From NCBI RefSeq assembly GCF_021531975.1, contig NZ_JAFBIY010000004.1, positions 124,001-188,000 of the forward strand: a stretch of DNA of 64,000 nucleotides, read 5' to 3'. Of this stretch, positions 8,840-16,455 are shown one piece after another. The notes under the pieces were generated by a model that saw nothing but the letters and a program-made list of their open reading frames with translations, had not been told where the DNA came from and searched no databases. The position numbers and the translations under genes were made by a program. Origin of the DNA: Faecalicatena contorta. Lineage in GTDB: Bacteria; Bacillota; Clostridia; Lachnospirales; Lachnospiraceae. Numbering within the stretch: position 1 is the first letter of the stretch; every line of letters starts with the position of its first letter.

Positions 8840-8874
8840 AGCGTGTGCGGCAAGCTTGTCTTTACACGCTCTTT
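8840..8874 (+). terminator. Weak hairpin after rex
   Basis: AGCGTGT (8840-8846) pairs with ACACGCT (8864-8870), followed by CTTTTAT. The stem is only 7 bp and the T-run is poor, so partial read-through into the nnr gene is likely. Confidence 0.4.
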
Positions 8875-8910
8875 TATATGTAAAATATACCTGTGCAGGA
8901 GGTGGAAAGA

Positions 8911-10416
8911 GTGAATTATTTGCCAGATGGAGGACAGATGAAGGCTGCGGATCAGCATACGATCCGTGATCTTAAGATACCGTCTATCGTACTCATGGAA
9001 AGGGCCGCGAGGGCGTGTGTAGATTTTATCGGGGAAAAGGATTTTGATCTGTCTCATATCTGTGTCGTATGCGGGTCGGGAAATAATGGCGGAGATGGTT
9101 TTGCAGTTGCCCGCATGCTTGCCGAAAAAGGGCTTAAGGTTACTGTCGTTCTGGCTGGTAATCCAGAGCATTTTACAGATGAAGCGGCATATCAGTTTTC
9201 TCTTCTTGAGAAGACAGAGGCATCTGTCGTTGACCAATTTGCAGCAGATGAATATAGTATCGTAATAGATGCCGTATTTGGTGTCGGGCTCAGCAGAGTG
9301 ATCACCGGGAAATATGCTATACTTCTTGAACAGATGAATCATTCCAAAGCGATAAAAGTGGCTGTTGATATCCCGTCCGGTATTTCCACTGATACGGGCG
9401 TGGTTATGGGAATTGCCTTTCAGGCGGATTATACTGTAACATTTCAGACTGCAAAAGTCGGGCTGATGTTGGAACCAGGGAAAAGCTATGCAGGAATGCT
9501 TTGTGTTGCAGATATCGGGATAGATACGGATATTTTTGCAGAAGATATACGGGTGGCATGTACATTGGATCAATCCGAATATATCAGAATGCTTCCGGTA
9601 AGAAAAGAAGATTCGAATAAAGGAACCTATGGCCGTCTTCTTGTGATTGCAGGAAGTAAGGGAATGTCCGGGGCGGCATATTTAAATGCGCTTTCTGCTT
9701 ATCGCATGGGTGCAGGTCTTGTAAGAATCTATACACCAGAAGTAAATCGGGCAATTTTGCAGCAGATTTTACCGGAGGCAATTGTGACATCCTATGATTC
9801 ATATGATGAAGAGGAACTTATAGAGCTTCTGTCATGGGCAGATGTTGTATGTGTCGGTTCCGGTCTGGGTACCGGCGAGGATTCCGTTCGTATCATGCAT
9901 GCAGTCATGAAGCATGTAAATGTACCTTGTGTTGTTGATGCGGATGGACTTAATATTCTGGCAAGGAATCTAAAATATCTGGAACAAATCGGAGATAAGG
10001 CTTTTGTTTTCACACCACACATGAAAGAGTTTTCAAGACTGACAGGAAAGTCTGTAGAAGAAATACGAATGGCGAGAATGAATGTTTTGAGAGAATTTAC
10101 AGAAGATCATGGTGTTACCTGTGTGTTGAAGGACGCAAGAACGGTTATCCTTTCAAAAAATGGTCGTGCATATGTGAATCTTTCTGGAACGTCTGCCCTT
10201 GCAAAGGCAGGCTCGGGAGATGTCCTTGCAGGGATGATCGCGGCACTTCTGGCTCAGGGACTTGGCTGCAGCGAGGCAGCACTGCTAGGTGTATATCTGC
10301 ATGGGTGTGCCGGTGAATGCGCTGCAGAAAAAATGGGTTGTTATAGCATTTTGGCAAGAGATATTGCAGATGCGATTGGTAAAGCAGTGATGAAACAGGG
10401 AGAGACAAAGATATGA
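8911..10416 (+). CDS. nnr: Bifunctional NAD(P)H-hydrate epimerase / ADP-dependent NAD(P)H-hydrate dehydratase
   Basis: This repair enzyme restores damaged NADHX/NADPHX to NAD(P)H. The N-terminal YjeF_N epimerase domain (about 1-210) shows VVCGSGNNGGDGFAVAR. The C-terminal ribokinase-like dehydratase (about 225-500) has KGTYGRLLVIAGSKGMSGAA and the catalytic GSGDVLAGMI. The start is set at GTG 8911 because AGGAGGTGG at 8897-8905 precedes it at the right distance, giving 501 aa; an in-frame GTG at 8893 would place this RBS inside the gene. It overlaps alr by 4 bp (ATGA), so the two are coupled. Confidence 0.95.
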   Translation: MNYLPDGGQMKAADQHTIRDLKIPSIVLMERAARACVDFIGEKDFDLSHICVVCGSGNNGGDGFAVARMLAEKGLKVTVVLAGNPEHFTDEAAYQFSLLEKTEASVVDQFAADEYSIVIDAVFGVGLSRVITGKYAILLEQMNHSKAIKVAVDIPSGISTDTGVVMGIAFQADYTVTFQTAKVGLMLEPGKSYAGMLCVADIGIDTDIFAEDIRVACTLDQSEYIRMLPVRKEDSNKGTYGRLLVIAGSKGMSGAAYLNALSAYRMGAGLVRIYTPEVNRAILQQILPEAIVTSYDSYDEEELIELLSWADVVCVGSGLGTGEDSVRIMHAVMKHVNVPCVVDADGLNILARNLKYLEQIGDKAFVFTPHMKEFSRLTGKSVEEIRMARMNVLREFTEDHGVTCVLKDARTVILSKNGRAYVNLSGTSALAKAGSGDVLAGMIAALLAQGLGCSEAALLGVYLHGCAGECAAEKMGCYSILARDIADAIGKAVMKQGETKI

Positions 10417-11585
10417 AAAAGTATAGCAGAGTATGTGCAAGGATAGATTTAGATGCGATTGAATATAATATTGAAATGATGAAGAAAAATGTTAATGATG
10501 ACACAAACATGATTGCAGTCATTAAAACAGATGGTTACGGACATGGTGCAGTACAGATTGCCAGACTTCTGGAACCAAAGGATTATATCTGGGGATTTGC
10601 AGTTGCGACACTGGATGAGGCAATTATTTTAAGGAAAAAAGGAATTCGTAAACCAGTTCTCGTACTGGGATGCATTTTTGCTGATCAGAGAGAAGAAATG
10701 CTGGAAAATGAGATCCGTGTAACTGTATATTCAAAGGAAATGGCCTGTGAGGTATCTGAACTTGCAGGCAGAATGGGAAAGAAAGCTTTTATCCATATTA
10801 AACTTGATACCGGAATGTCAAGACTTGGTTTTCCGATCAAGAAAGAGAGTGCAGAAATAATAGAAGAAATCAGCAAAATGCCGAATCTGATCATGGAAGG
10901 AATGTATACACATTTTTCCAAAGCAGACGAGACGGATAAAGATTTCACGAATAAACAAATAGAGGGTTATCTCTACATGAAACGCGCACTGGAGGAAAGA
11001 GGAGTCAGATTCACTTATTATCACTGCTCCAACAGTGCCGGCATTATTGATATGAAAGAGGCAAATATGGATCTTGTACGTGCAGGTATTGCAATGTACG
11101 GAATGTATCCTTCAGAAGAAGTTAAGAAGGAAAATGTACCGCTTAGACCGGCAATGGAACTGATCAGTCATATTGCACATGTGAAATGGATAGAAGCTGG
11201 TACAAGAGTCAGCTATGGTGGAACGTTCATAGCTAAGAATAAAATGAGGCTGGCAACAATACCGGTCGGTTATGGTGACGGATATCCGAGAAGCCTCTCG
11301 AATAAAGGTTATGTGTTGATCCACGGACACAAAGCACCTATCTGTGGAAGAATCTGTATGGATCAGATGATGGTGGATGTTACAGGAATTGATGATGTAA
11401 AATTCGGAGACCGTGTTACCCTTATAGGTAAGGATGATGACGAAAGAATTATGGTTGAAGATTTGAGTAACCTGTCTGACAGATTCAATTATGAATTTGT
11501 CTGTGCTCTCGGAAGAAGGAGAATTCCAAGAGAATATCTCCGTCATGGAGAAGTGGTTGAGCAGGTAGACGATTTTGGAGCATAA
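10413..11585 (+). CDS. alr: Alanine racemase
   Basis: This PLP enzyme interconverts L- and D-alanine, supplying D-Ala for peptidoglycan. It has an N-terminal TIM barrel with the PLP lysine in AVIKTDGYGHGA (K38) and a C-terminal beta domain with the catalytic tyrosine in RVSYGGTF. The 390-aa length is standard. The ATG overlaps the end of the nnr gene by 4 bp. The gene order alr then mazF is widespread in Firmicutes, though in Bacillus an antitoxin gene lies between them. Confidence 0.97.
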   Translation: MKKYSRVCARIDLDAIEYNIEMMKKNVNDDTNMIAVIKTDGYGHGAVQIARLLEPKDYIWGFAVATLDEAIILRKKGIRKPVLVLGCIFADQREEMLENEIRVTVYSKEMACEVSELAGRMGKKAFIHIKLDTGMSRLGFPIKKESAEIIEEISKMPNLIMEGMYTHFSKADETDKDFTNKQIEGYLYMKRALEERGVRFTYYHCSNSAGIIDMKEANMDLVRAGIAMYGMYPSEEVKKENVPLRPAMELISHIAHVKWIEAGTRVSYGGTFIAKNKMRLATIPVGYGDGYPRSLSNKGYVLIHGHKAPICGRICMDQMMVDVTGIDDVKFGDRVTLIGKDDDERIMVEDLSNLSDRFNYEFVCALGRRRIPREYLRHGEVVEQVDDFGA

Positions 11586-11665
11586 ATTACAGTAAACTCT
11601 ATAGAATACTTCGGAAAAAGGTGGAAATACTATTTTTATCATAGTAAAATCGGAGTGTGAATAGA

Positions 11666-12013
11666 GTGCAGGTAAGACGTGGAGATATATTTTATGCAGA
11701 TTTAAGTCCCGTGGTCGGCTCGGAGCAGGGTGGAATACGGCCGGTACTGATCATTCAGAATGATATCGGTAACCGGCACAGTCCAACTGTAATCTGTGCG
11801 GCAATAACTTCCCGTATGAACAAGGCAAAACTGCCGACACATGTGGAAATCGATGCGGGCAGATATCAGATCGTAAAAAATTCCGTTATTTTGCTGGAGC
11901 AGATCCGGACAATTGACAAGCAGAGGCTTAAGGATCTGGTATGTCATCTGGATAAAGAAATCATGCACAAAGTAGATGAAGCTTTAAAGGTAAGCTTTGA
12001 ACTTCATACATAA
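11666..12013 (+). CDS. mazF: MazF/EndoA-family mRNA interferase, no adjacent antitoxin
   Basis: The protein is a PemK/MazF-fold endoribonuclease: [20 protein letters not shown] at the N-terminus, then RPVLIIQND and [14 protein letters not shown], close to Bacillus EndoA (NdoA), which cuts UACAU in mRNA. GTG 11666 is preferred (115 aa) because GGAG at 11652-11655 is then about 10 nt upstream and the N-terminus aligns with EndoA; GTG 11657 would be nearly on top of the RBS. The 80 bp between alr and this gene cannot encode a MazE/NdoAI antitoxin, so it is an orphan here. Confidence 0.93.
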   Translation: MQVRRGDIFYADLSPVVGSEQGGIRPVLIIQNDIGNRHSPTVICAAITSRMNKAKLPTHVEIDAGRYQIVKNSVILLEQIRTIDKQRLKDLVCHLDKEIMHKVDEALKVSFELHT

Positions 12014-12038
12014 CAAAGGAGTTAAAAGATAAAAAAAT

Positions 12039-12779
12039 ATGAACGAAGTGATACAAAAAGAGGCAACGAAACTGATTCGGAATGTATTTCGATACCTGGA
12101 CAAAGATGCAAAAGATATCATGACACACAGACGAAATATTGTTGCGGTAGATGCCCTGGAAAAACTGGAAGATGTGCTTAAGTTTATGTTGGAAGAATCT
12201 TATTCGAGATTTCCGGTGTATGAAGAAAGCATTGATGAAATTATTGGCTTTCTGCATCTTCGTGAAGTGATGACATGTTATCTGAATGAGGAATTACGTG
12301 ACAAACCACTTTGTGAACTGAAAGACTACATAAGACCGGTATCATTTATCCCGGAAACCAAAAGTATTGATACTTTATTTAAAGAAATGCAGGCGGAAAA
12401 GAGTCACATTGCCATTGTTCTGGATGAATATGGACAGACTTCAGGACTTGTGACGCTGGAAGATATTCTGGAAGAAATCGTCGGAAATATTCTGGATGAA
12501 CATGATGAAGAAGATGAAATGTTCTCGGTATGCGCTGATGGCAGTTATATCGTTAATGGTATGCTGGAACTGGAAAAGCTTGAGGATTTGATTCCTGTTA
12601 TTTTCGAAAAAGACGAATATGAAACACTGAATGGTTTTCTGATCGCAGAACTGGATCGTATTCCGGGAGAAGATGAAGAATGTGTTGTTGAATATGAAGG
12701 ATATCGATTTACCGTTCTGGATATAAATGACAATACAATACAAAGAGTTAAGATTGAAAAACTCGCAGAAGCGTGCTAG
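12039..12779 (+). CDS. CBS-pair and CorC/HlyC-domain protein (hemolysin/CorC-like, no membrane domain)
   Basis: Residues about 20-165 contain the tandem CBS pair (RFPVYEESIDEIIGFLHLREV and IAIVLDEYGQTSGLVTLEDILEEIVG), which binds adenine nucleotides. Residues about 175-245 form a CorC_HlyC domain with NGFLIAELDRIPGE. The family is linked to Mg/Co transport or efflux. The usual DUF21/CNNM membrane domain is missing and no hydrophobic segment is present, so at 246 aa it is a soluble CorC-like protein that would have to partner a separate membrane protein. It starts 25 bp after mazF. Confidence 0.85.
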   Translation: MNEVIQKEATKLIRNVFRYLDKDAKDIMTHRRNIVAVDALEKLEDVLKFMLEESYSRFPVYEESIDEIIGFLHLREVMTCYLNEELRDKPLCELKDYIRPVSFIPETKSIDTLFKEMQAEKSHIAIVLDEYGQTSGLVTLEDILEEIVGNILDEHDEEDEMFSVCADGSYIVNGMLELEKLEDLIPVIFEKDEYETLNGFLIAELDRIPGEDEECVVEYEGYRFTVLDINDNTIQRVKIEKLAEAC

Positions 12780-12832
12780 AATAGGAAAAGTGTGGAAAAA
12801 CAACGAATTTAAATAAAAGAGAGGAATTGGAT

Positions 12833-13564
12833 ATGTCAGGACATTCAAAATTTGCGAATATTAAACACAAAAAAGAGAAAAACGATGCAGCAAAGGGAAA
12901 AATATTTACAAAAATCGGAAAAGAGCTTGTTGTTGCAATTAAAGAAGGTGGAAGCTCCGATCCGGCGAATAACAGCCGCCTTCGTGATGTAATTGCAAAA
13001 GCAAAAGCAAATAATATGCCAAATGATACAATCGAAAGAAATATTAAAAAAGCAGAGGGAGATGCAAACGCTTCCAACTATGAGCATATTACATATGAGG
13101 GTTATGGACCAAACGGAACGGCTATTATCGTAGAGGCTCTTACAGATAACCGGAATCGTACTGCTACAAATGTTAAAAATGCATTTACAAAAGGAAAGGG
13201 TAATGTAGGAACACCGGGATGTGTTTCTTTTATGTTTGACAAAAAAGGGCAGATCGTAGTAGCAAAAGAAGAATATGAATGTGATGCGGATGAGCTGATG
13301 ATGCTGGCGCTTGATGCAGGAGCAGAAGATTTTGCTGAGGAGGAAGACAGCTTCGAGATTCTTACTTCCCCGGAAGACTTTAGTACTGTTAGACAGGCAC
13401 TGGAAGATGCAGGAGTTCCGATGGCTGCTGCAGATGTAACAATGCTTCCACAGACATATGTAGAGCTTACATCAGATGAAGATATCAAGAATATTACAAA
13501 AACTCTTGATATGCTTGACGATGACGATGATGTACAAAATGTTTACCATAACTGGGATGAATAA
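12833..13564 (+). CDS. yebC: YebC/PmpR-family protein
   Basis: The N-terminus [20 protein letters not shown] and the block [23 protein letters not shown] identify the YebC family. Members have been described as transcription regulators and, more recently, as translation factors helping polyproline stretches. Three alpha/beta domains give 243 aa, the usual size. ATG 12833 is chosen because GAGG lies 8 nt upstream; an in-frame TTG at 12827 is less likely. It is part of the same rightward run as the CorC-like gene. Confidence 0.95.
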   Translation: MSGHSKFANIKHKKEKNDAAKGKIFTKIGKELVVAIKEGGSSDPANNSRLRDVIAKAKANNMPNDTIERNIKKAEGDANASNYEHITYEGYGPNGTAIIVEALTDNRNRTATNVKNAFTKGKGNVGTPGCVSFMFDKKGQIVVAKEEYECDADELMMLALDAGAEDFAEEEDSFEILTSPEDFSTVRQALEDAGVPMAAADVTMLPQTYVELTSDEDIKNITKTLDMLDDDDDVQNVYHNWDE

Positions 13565-13579
13565 CAGTGGAGGATATAC

Positions 13580-14344
13580 ATGGAACAGATAAGAAAGAAT
13601 CTGACGGAACTTTTTGATGAGATGCTGAACCGTATCAATTCTTTTAAAAGGAAGAAATACTGCGGCGTATTTGAAGAAAGTTATGAAGAGTTTAAAAACG
13701 TTTTTACGGCAGTCGCTGAATTGCTGTCAGATATGCCAGAGGATGAAAAAACAAGCACTATTGAAGAACTGGCAGCAGTAATTCCTGATCATGCTTATAC
13801 AAAACTGCAGAGCGAATCCAAGATGAAGAGAAGCCGCCTGGAAGTTGACTATAATATGAATATGGCTGTGTATATTGTTCCGATGTTTACTTATTCACAT
13901 GACACAGACTGTGAAAAGATTGCAGAGAGAATGGTAGCACTCTGGAATGAAAAGCCAGTCACGTCACTGACTCTTGGTCAGGCATCATATGAGACGATTG
14001 CCGGTGGTTTCCGGAAAGGATTCTGTTTTATCACTTCTGCAGTGTGTGACAGTATGAATAAACCGGATGATTGCTATGAGCTTACAACTCTTCGTACATA
14101 CAGAGATGAGTATCTGTGTCAGACAGAGGAAGGCAGGATACTGGTTGACGAGTATTATGAGGTGGCGCCATATCTTGTTCAGGTCATTAATATGCACAAA
14201 AATGCATCTGATATTTACAATGGTATTTATGAAAAATATTTGCTTCCATGTATTACCTGTATTGAACAAAAGAAAAACGAGGAATGCAGAGAGATTTATA
14301 TAAACATGGTACGTGGCCTTCAGAAAAAATATTTATACGCGTAG
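13580..14344 (+). CDS. CFI-box-CTERM domain protein of unknown function
   Basis: This 254-aa soluble protein has a helical N-terminal half without a recognised domain. Its C-terminal half begins with GFCFITSAVCDSM and continues with the LTTLRTYRDEYL and VDEYYEVAPYLVQ pattern. That cysteine/CFI block plus the LR-x-YRD-x-YL motif matches what is called the CFI-box C-terminal domain, whose biochemical role is unknown. Several cysteines (CFI, AVC, DDCYE, CITC) could bind metal or form disulfides. It sits between yebC and the homocysteine synthase with short gaps (15 and 12 bp), so it is probably co-expressed. Confidence 0.6.
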   Translation: MEQIRKNLTELFDEMLNRINSFKRKKYCGVFEESYEEFKNVFTAVAELLSDMPEDEKTSTIEELAAVIPDHAYTKLQSESKMKRSRLEVDYNMNMAVYIVPMFTYSHDTDCEKIAERMVALWNEKPVTSLTLGQASYETIAGGFRKGFCFITSAVCDSMNKPDDCYELTTLRTYRDEYLCQTEEGRILVDEYYEVAPYLVQVINMHKNASDIYNGIYEKYLLPCITCIEQKKNEECREIYINMVRGLQKKYLYA

Positions 14345-14356
14345 GAGGTATAAGTA

Positions 14357-15637
14357 ATGAGTAATTACAAAATAGAAACAAAATGTATTCAGTCTGGATA
14401 TGAACCAGGAAATGGTGAACCGAGAGTGCTTCCAATTTATCAGAGTACAACATTTAAGTACAGCAGCAGCGAACAGATGGGACGCCTTTTCGATCTGGAG
14501 GAATCTGGATACTTTTATACCAGACTTCAGAACCCGACCAATGATGCGGTAGCAGCAAAGATCTGTGATCTCGAAGGCGGTGTGGCAGCAATGCTTACTT
14601 CCTCCGGTCAGGCTGCAAGCTTTTATGCAATTATGAATATCGTAGAAGCCGGAGACCACATTGTATGTGCTTCAGCTCTTTATGGTGGTACATATAATCT
14701 GTATGCACATACCATTCGTAAAATGGGTGTTGAGGCAACTTTTGTTGATCCGGACTGCACACCGGAAGAGCTGGATGCCGCTTTCAAAGAAAATACAAAA
14801 GCTGTATTTGGTGAGACGATTGCCAATCCGGCACTGGTTGTACTTGACCTTGAGAAGTTTGCCAATGCAGCACATGCACATGGTGTTCCTTTTATTGTTG
14901 ATAATACCTTTGCTACACCGATCAACTGCCGACCTTTCGAATGGGGTGCTGATATCGTAACACATTCAACAACCAAATATATGGACGGACATGCAACATG
15001 TGTTGGTGGCGCTATCGTTGACAGCGGAAATTTTGACTGGGAAGCTCATGCTGAAAAGTTCCCGGGACTTACGACACCAGATGAGACCTATCACGGCATC
15101 GTGTATACACAGAAATTTGGAAAGGGTGCGTATATCACAAAAGCAACTGCACAGCTTATGAGAGACCTTGGCTCTATCCAGTCTCCGCAGAACGCATTTC
15201 TTTTGAATCTGGGTCTGGAGACGCTGCATCTGCGTATGGAAAGACATTGTGAAAATGCATTAAATGCAGCAAAATTCCTGCAGGCACATGAGAAAGTTGC
15301 CTGGGTAAACTGTCCGTCGCTGGAAGGCTCCAAAGATTATGAGCTTGCTAAGAAATATATGCCAAATGGCACCTGTGGTGTAATTACTTTTGGCCTGAAG
15401 GGTGGAAGAGATGCTGCAGTCCGTATGATGGACAGCTTAAAGATGATTGCAATTGTTACCCATGTAGCAGACGCAAGAAGCTGTGTGCTCCATCCGGCAA
15501 GTCATACACATCGCCAGATGAATGAACAGGAGCTTATCGAAGCAGGAGTTCAGCCAGATCTGATTCGTTTTAGTGTTGGTATCGAAAACATAGAGGATAT
15601 CATTGCGGATCTTACACAGGCACTGGAACAGGTATAA
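14357..15637 (+). CDS. metY: O-acetylhomoserine sulfhydrylase (homocysteine synthase)
   Basis: This Cys/Met-metabolism PLP enzyme makes homocysteine from O-acetyl-L-homoserine and sulfide. It shows YTRLQNPTND, the TSSGQAA phosphate loop, VDNTFATP, and the PLP lysine in STTKYMDGH (K207). The 426-aa length and the insert around 225-245 (GLTTPDETYHGIVY) separate it from the shorter cystathionine synthases and lyases. No SAM riboswitch or T-box leader precedes it: the CFI-box gene ends only 12 bp upstream. It is followed by a strong hairpin that also carries the RBS of the next gene. Confidence 0.95.
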   Translation: MSNYKIETKCIQSGYEPGNGEPRVLPIYQSTTFKYSSSEQMGRLFDLEESGYFYTRLQNPTNDAVAAKICDLEGGVAAMLTSSGQAASFYAIMNIVEAGDHIVCASALYGGTYNLYAHTIRKMGVEATFVDPDCTPEELDAAFKENTKAVFGETIANPALVVLDLEKFANAAHAHGVPFIVDNTFATPINCRPFEWGADIVTHSTTKYMDGHATCVGGAIVDSGNFDWEAHAEKFPGLTTPDETYHGIVYTQKFGKGAYITKATAQLMRDLGSIQSPQNAFLLNLGLETLHLRMERHCENALNAAKFLQAHEKVAWVNCPSLEGSKDYELAKKYMPNGTCGVITFGLKGGRDAAVRMMDSLKMIAIVTHVADARSCVLHPASHTHRQMNEQELIEAGVQPDLIRFSVGIENIEDIIADLTQALEQV

Positions 15638-15644
15638 AATGAAC

Positions 15645-15688
15645 AAAACACTTCCATACTATTGAAAAAAGTATGGAGGTGTTTTTTT
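15645..15688 (+). terminator. Terminator hairpin that also contains the tepA ribosome-binding site
   Basis: A 15-bp stem with one G-U pair joins 15645-15659 to 15671-15685 around an 11-nt loop, and seven T residues (15682-15688) run straight into ATG 15689. The 3' arm contains GGAGG (15675-15679), 9 nt from that ATG. When folded, the RNA would both terminate and hide the RBS of tepA. Confidence 0.8.
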
Positions 15689-16390
15689 ATGGAAAATCAG
15701 GAAAAAAAGGAAGAAGACCGTAATAATCAGATTAAAGAAATGGGAAGTGTAAGCCTTGACGAAAACAGGAGACAGCATCGAATTAAACTTCTTACAATAA
15801 TTGGTGAAATTGAAGGACATGAAGCGGTATCTGGTAATACCAAGGCCACAAAATATGAACATCTGCTTCCAATGCTTGCTGAAGTGGAAGACAGTAATGA
15901 AATAGATGGGCTTTTGATTCTTCTGCATACAATGGGCGGGGATGTGGAAGCAGGATTATCCATTGCTGAAATGATCGCCTCCATAAGCAAGCCTACGGTA
16001 TCGCTCGTACTTGGAGGGAGCCATTCGATCGGCGGGCCACTGGCGGTTGCTGCCCAGTATTCTTTTATTGTGCCAACAGGAACAATGATCATTCATCCGG
16101 TCCGTTCAAGTGGGATGTTTATAGGGGTACAGCAAAGCCTTCAGAACATGCTGAGGACGCAGGACAGAATCACCGGATTCCTTGCAAGACATTCACATAT
16201 GGATCAAAAGCGAATTGAAGACCTGATGCTGAACCCGACACAACTGGTCAAAGATGTAGGAACACTGTTGGAAGGAAAGGAAGCGGTGAAAGAAGGCCTG
16301 ATTGATGAGGTAGGGGGAATGAGTGATGCTATCGGCAAATTACATGAGATGATAGATGAATACAGAGAAAAAAAGTGTAAAAATATGTAA
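15689..16390 (+). CDS. tepA: ClpP-family serine protease TepA (translocation-enhancing protein, YmfB)
   Basis: The ClpP/crotonase-like fold shows IDGLLILLHTMGGDVEAG, the nucleophile serine in GGSHSIGGPLA and the histidine in MIIHPVRSSG, as in Bacillus TepA, a cytoplasmic protease-like protein linked to secretion and spore outgrowth. It is 233 aa from ATG 15689; an in-frame TTG at 15662 lies within the hairpin and has no RBS. As in Bacillus, it is directly followed by spoIIIE/ftsK, which supports the name. Its RBS is in the 3' arm of the preceding terminator, so translation may depend on where transcription starts. Confidence 0.88.
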   Translation: MENQEKKEEDRNNQIKEMGSVSLDENRRQHRIKLLTIIGEIEGHEAVSGNTKATKYEHLLPMLAEVEDSNEIDGLLILLHTMGGDVEAGLSIAEMIASISKPTVSLVLGGSHSIGGPLAVAAQYSFIVPTGTMIIHPVRSSGMFIGVQQSLQNMLRTQDRITGFLARHSHMDQKRIEDLMLNPTQLVKDVGTLLEGKEAVKEGLIDEVGGMSDAIGKLHEMIDEYREKKCKNM

Positions 16391-16403
16391 TGACAGCATT
16401 CTC

Positions 16404-16432
16404 TTGAAATGATATACTTAAAATAGTATGTT
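16404..16432 (+). promoter_or_regulatory. Probable promoter of ftsK/spoIIIE
   Basis: TTGAAA (16404-16409) and TATGTT (16427-16432) are separated by 17 bp, 24 bp before the ATG of the translocase gene. The -10 box is imperfect. Confidence 0.5.
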
Positions 16433-16455
16433 CTAATCAATAAGGGGGAAAGAGC

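Noticed and set aside
8797-9573. Long open frame (258 codons) on the - strand across the nnr gene
   Set aside because: It is antisense to a clear enzyme gene, has no RBS and its translation is rich in Cys, His and Ile without any domain; it is a codon-bias shadow.
14345-14356. SAM riboswitch or T-box upstream of metY
   Set aside because: Only 12 bp separate it from the previous gene, so no leader RNA can fit.
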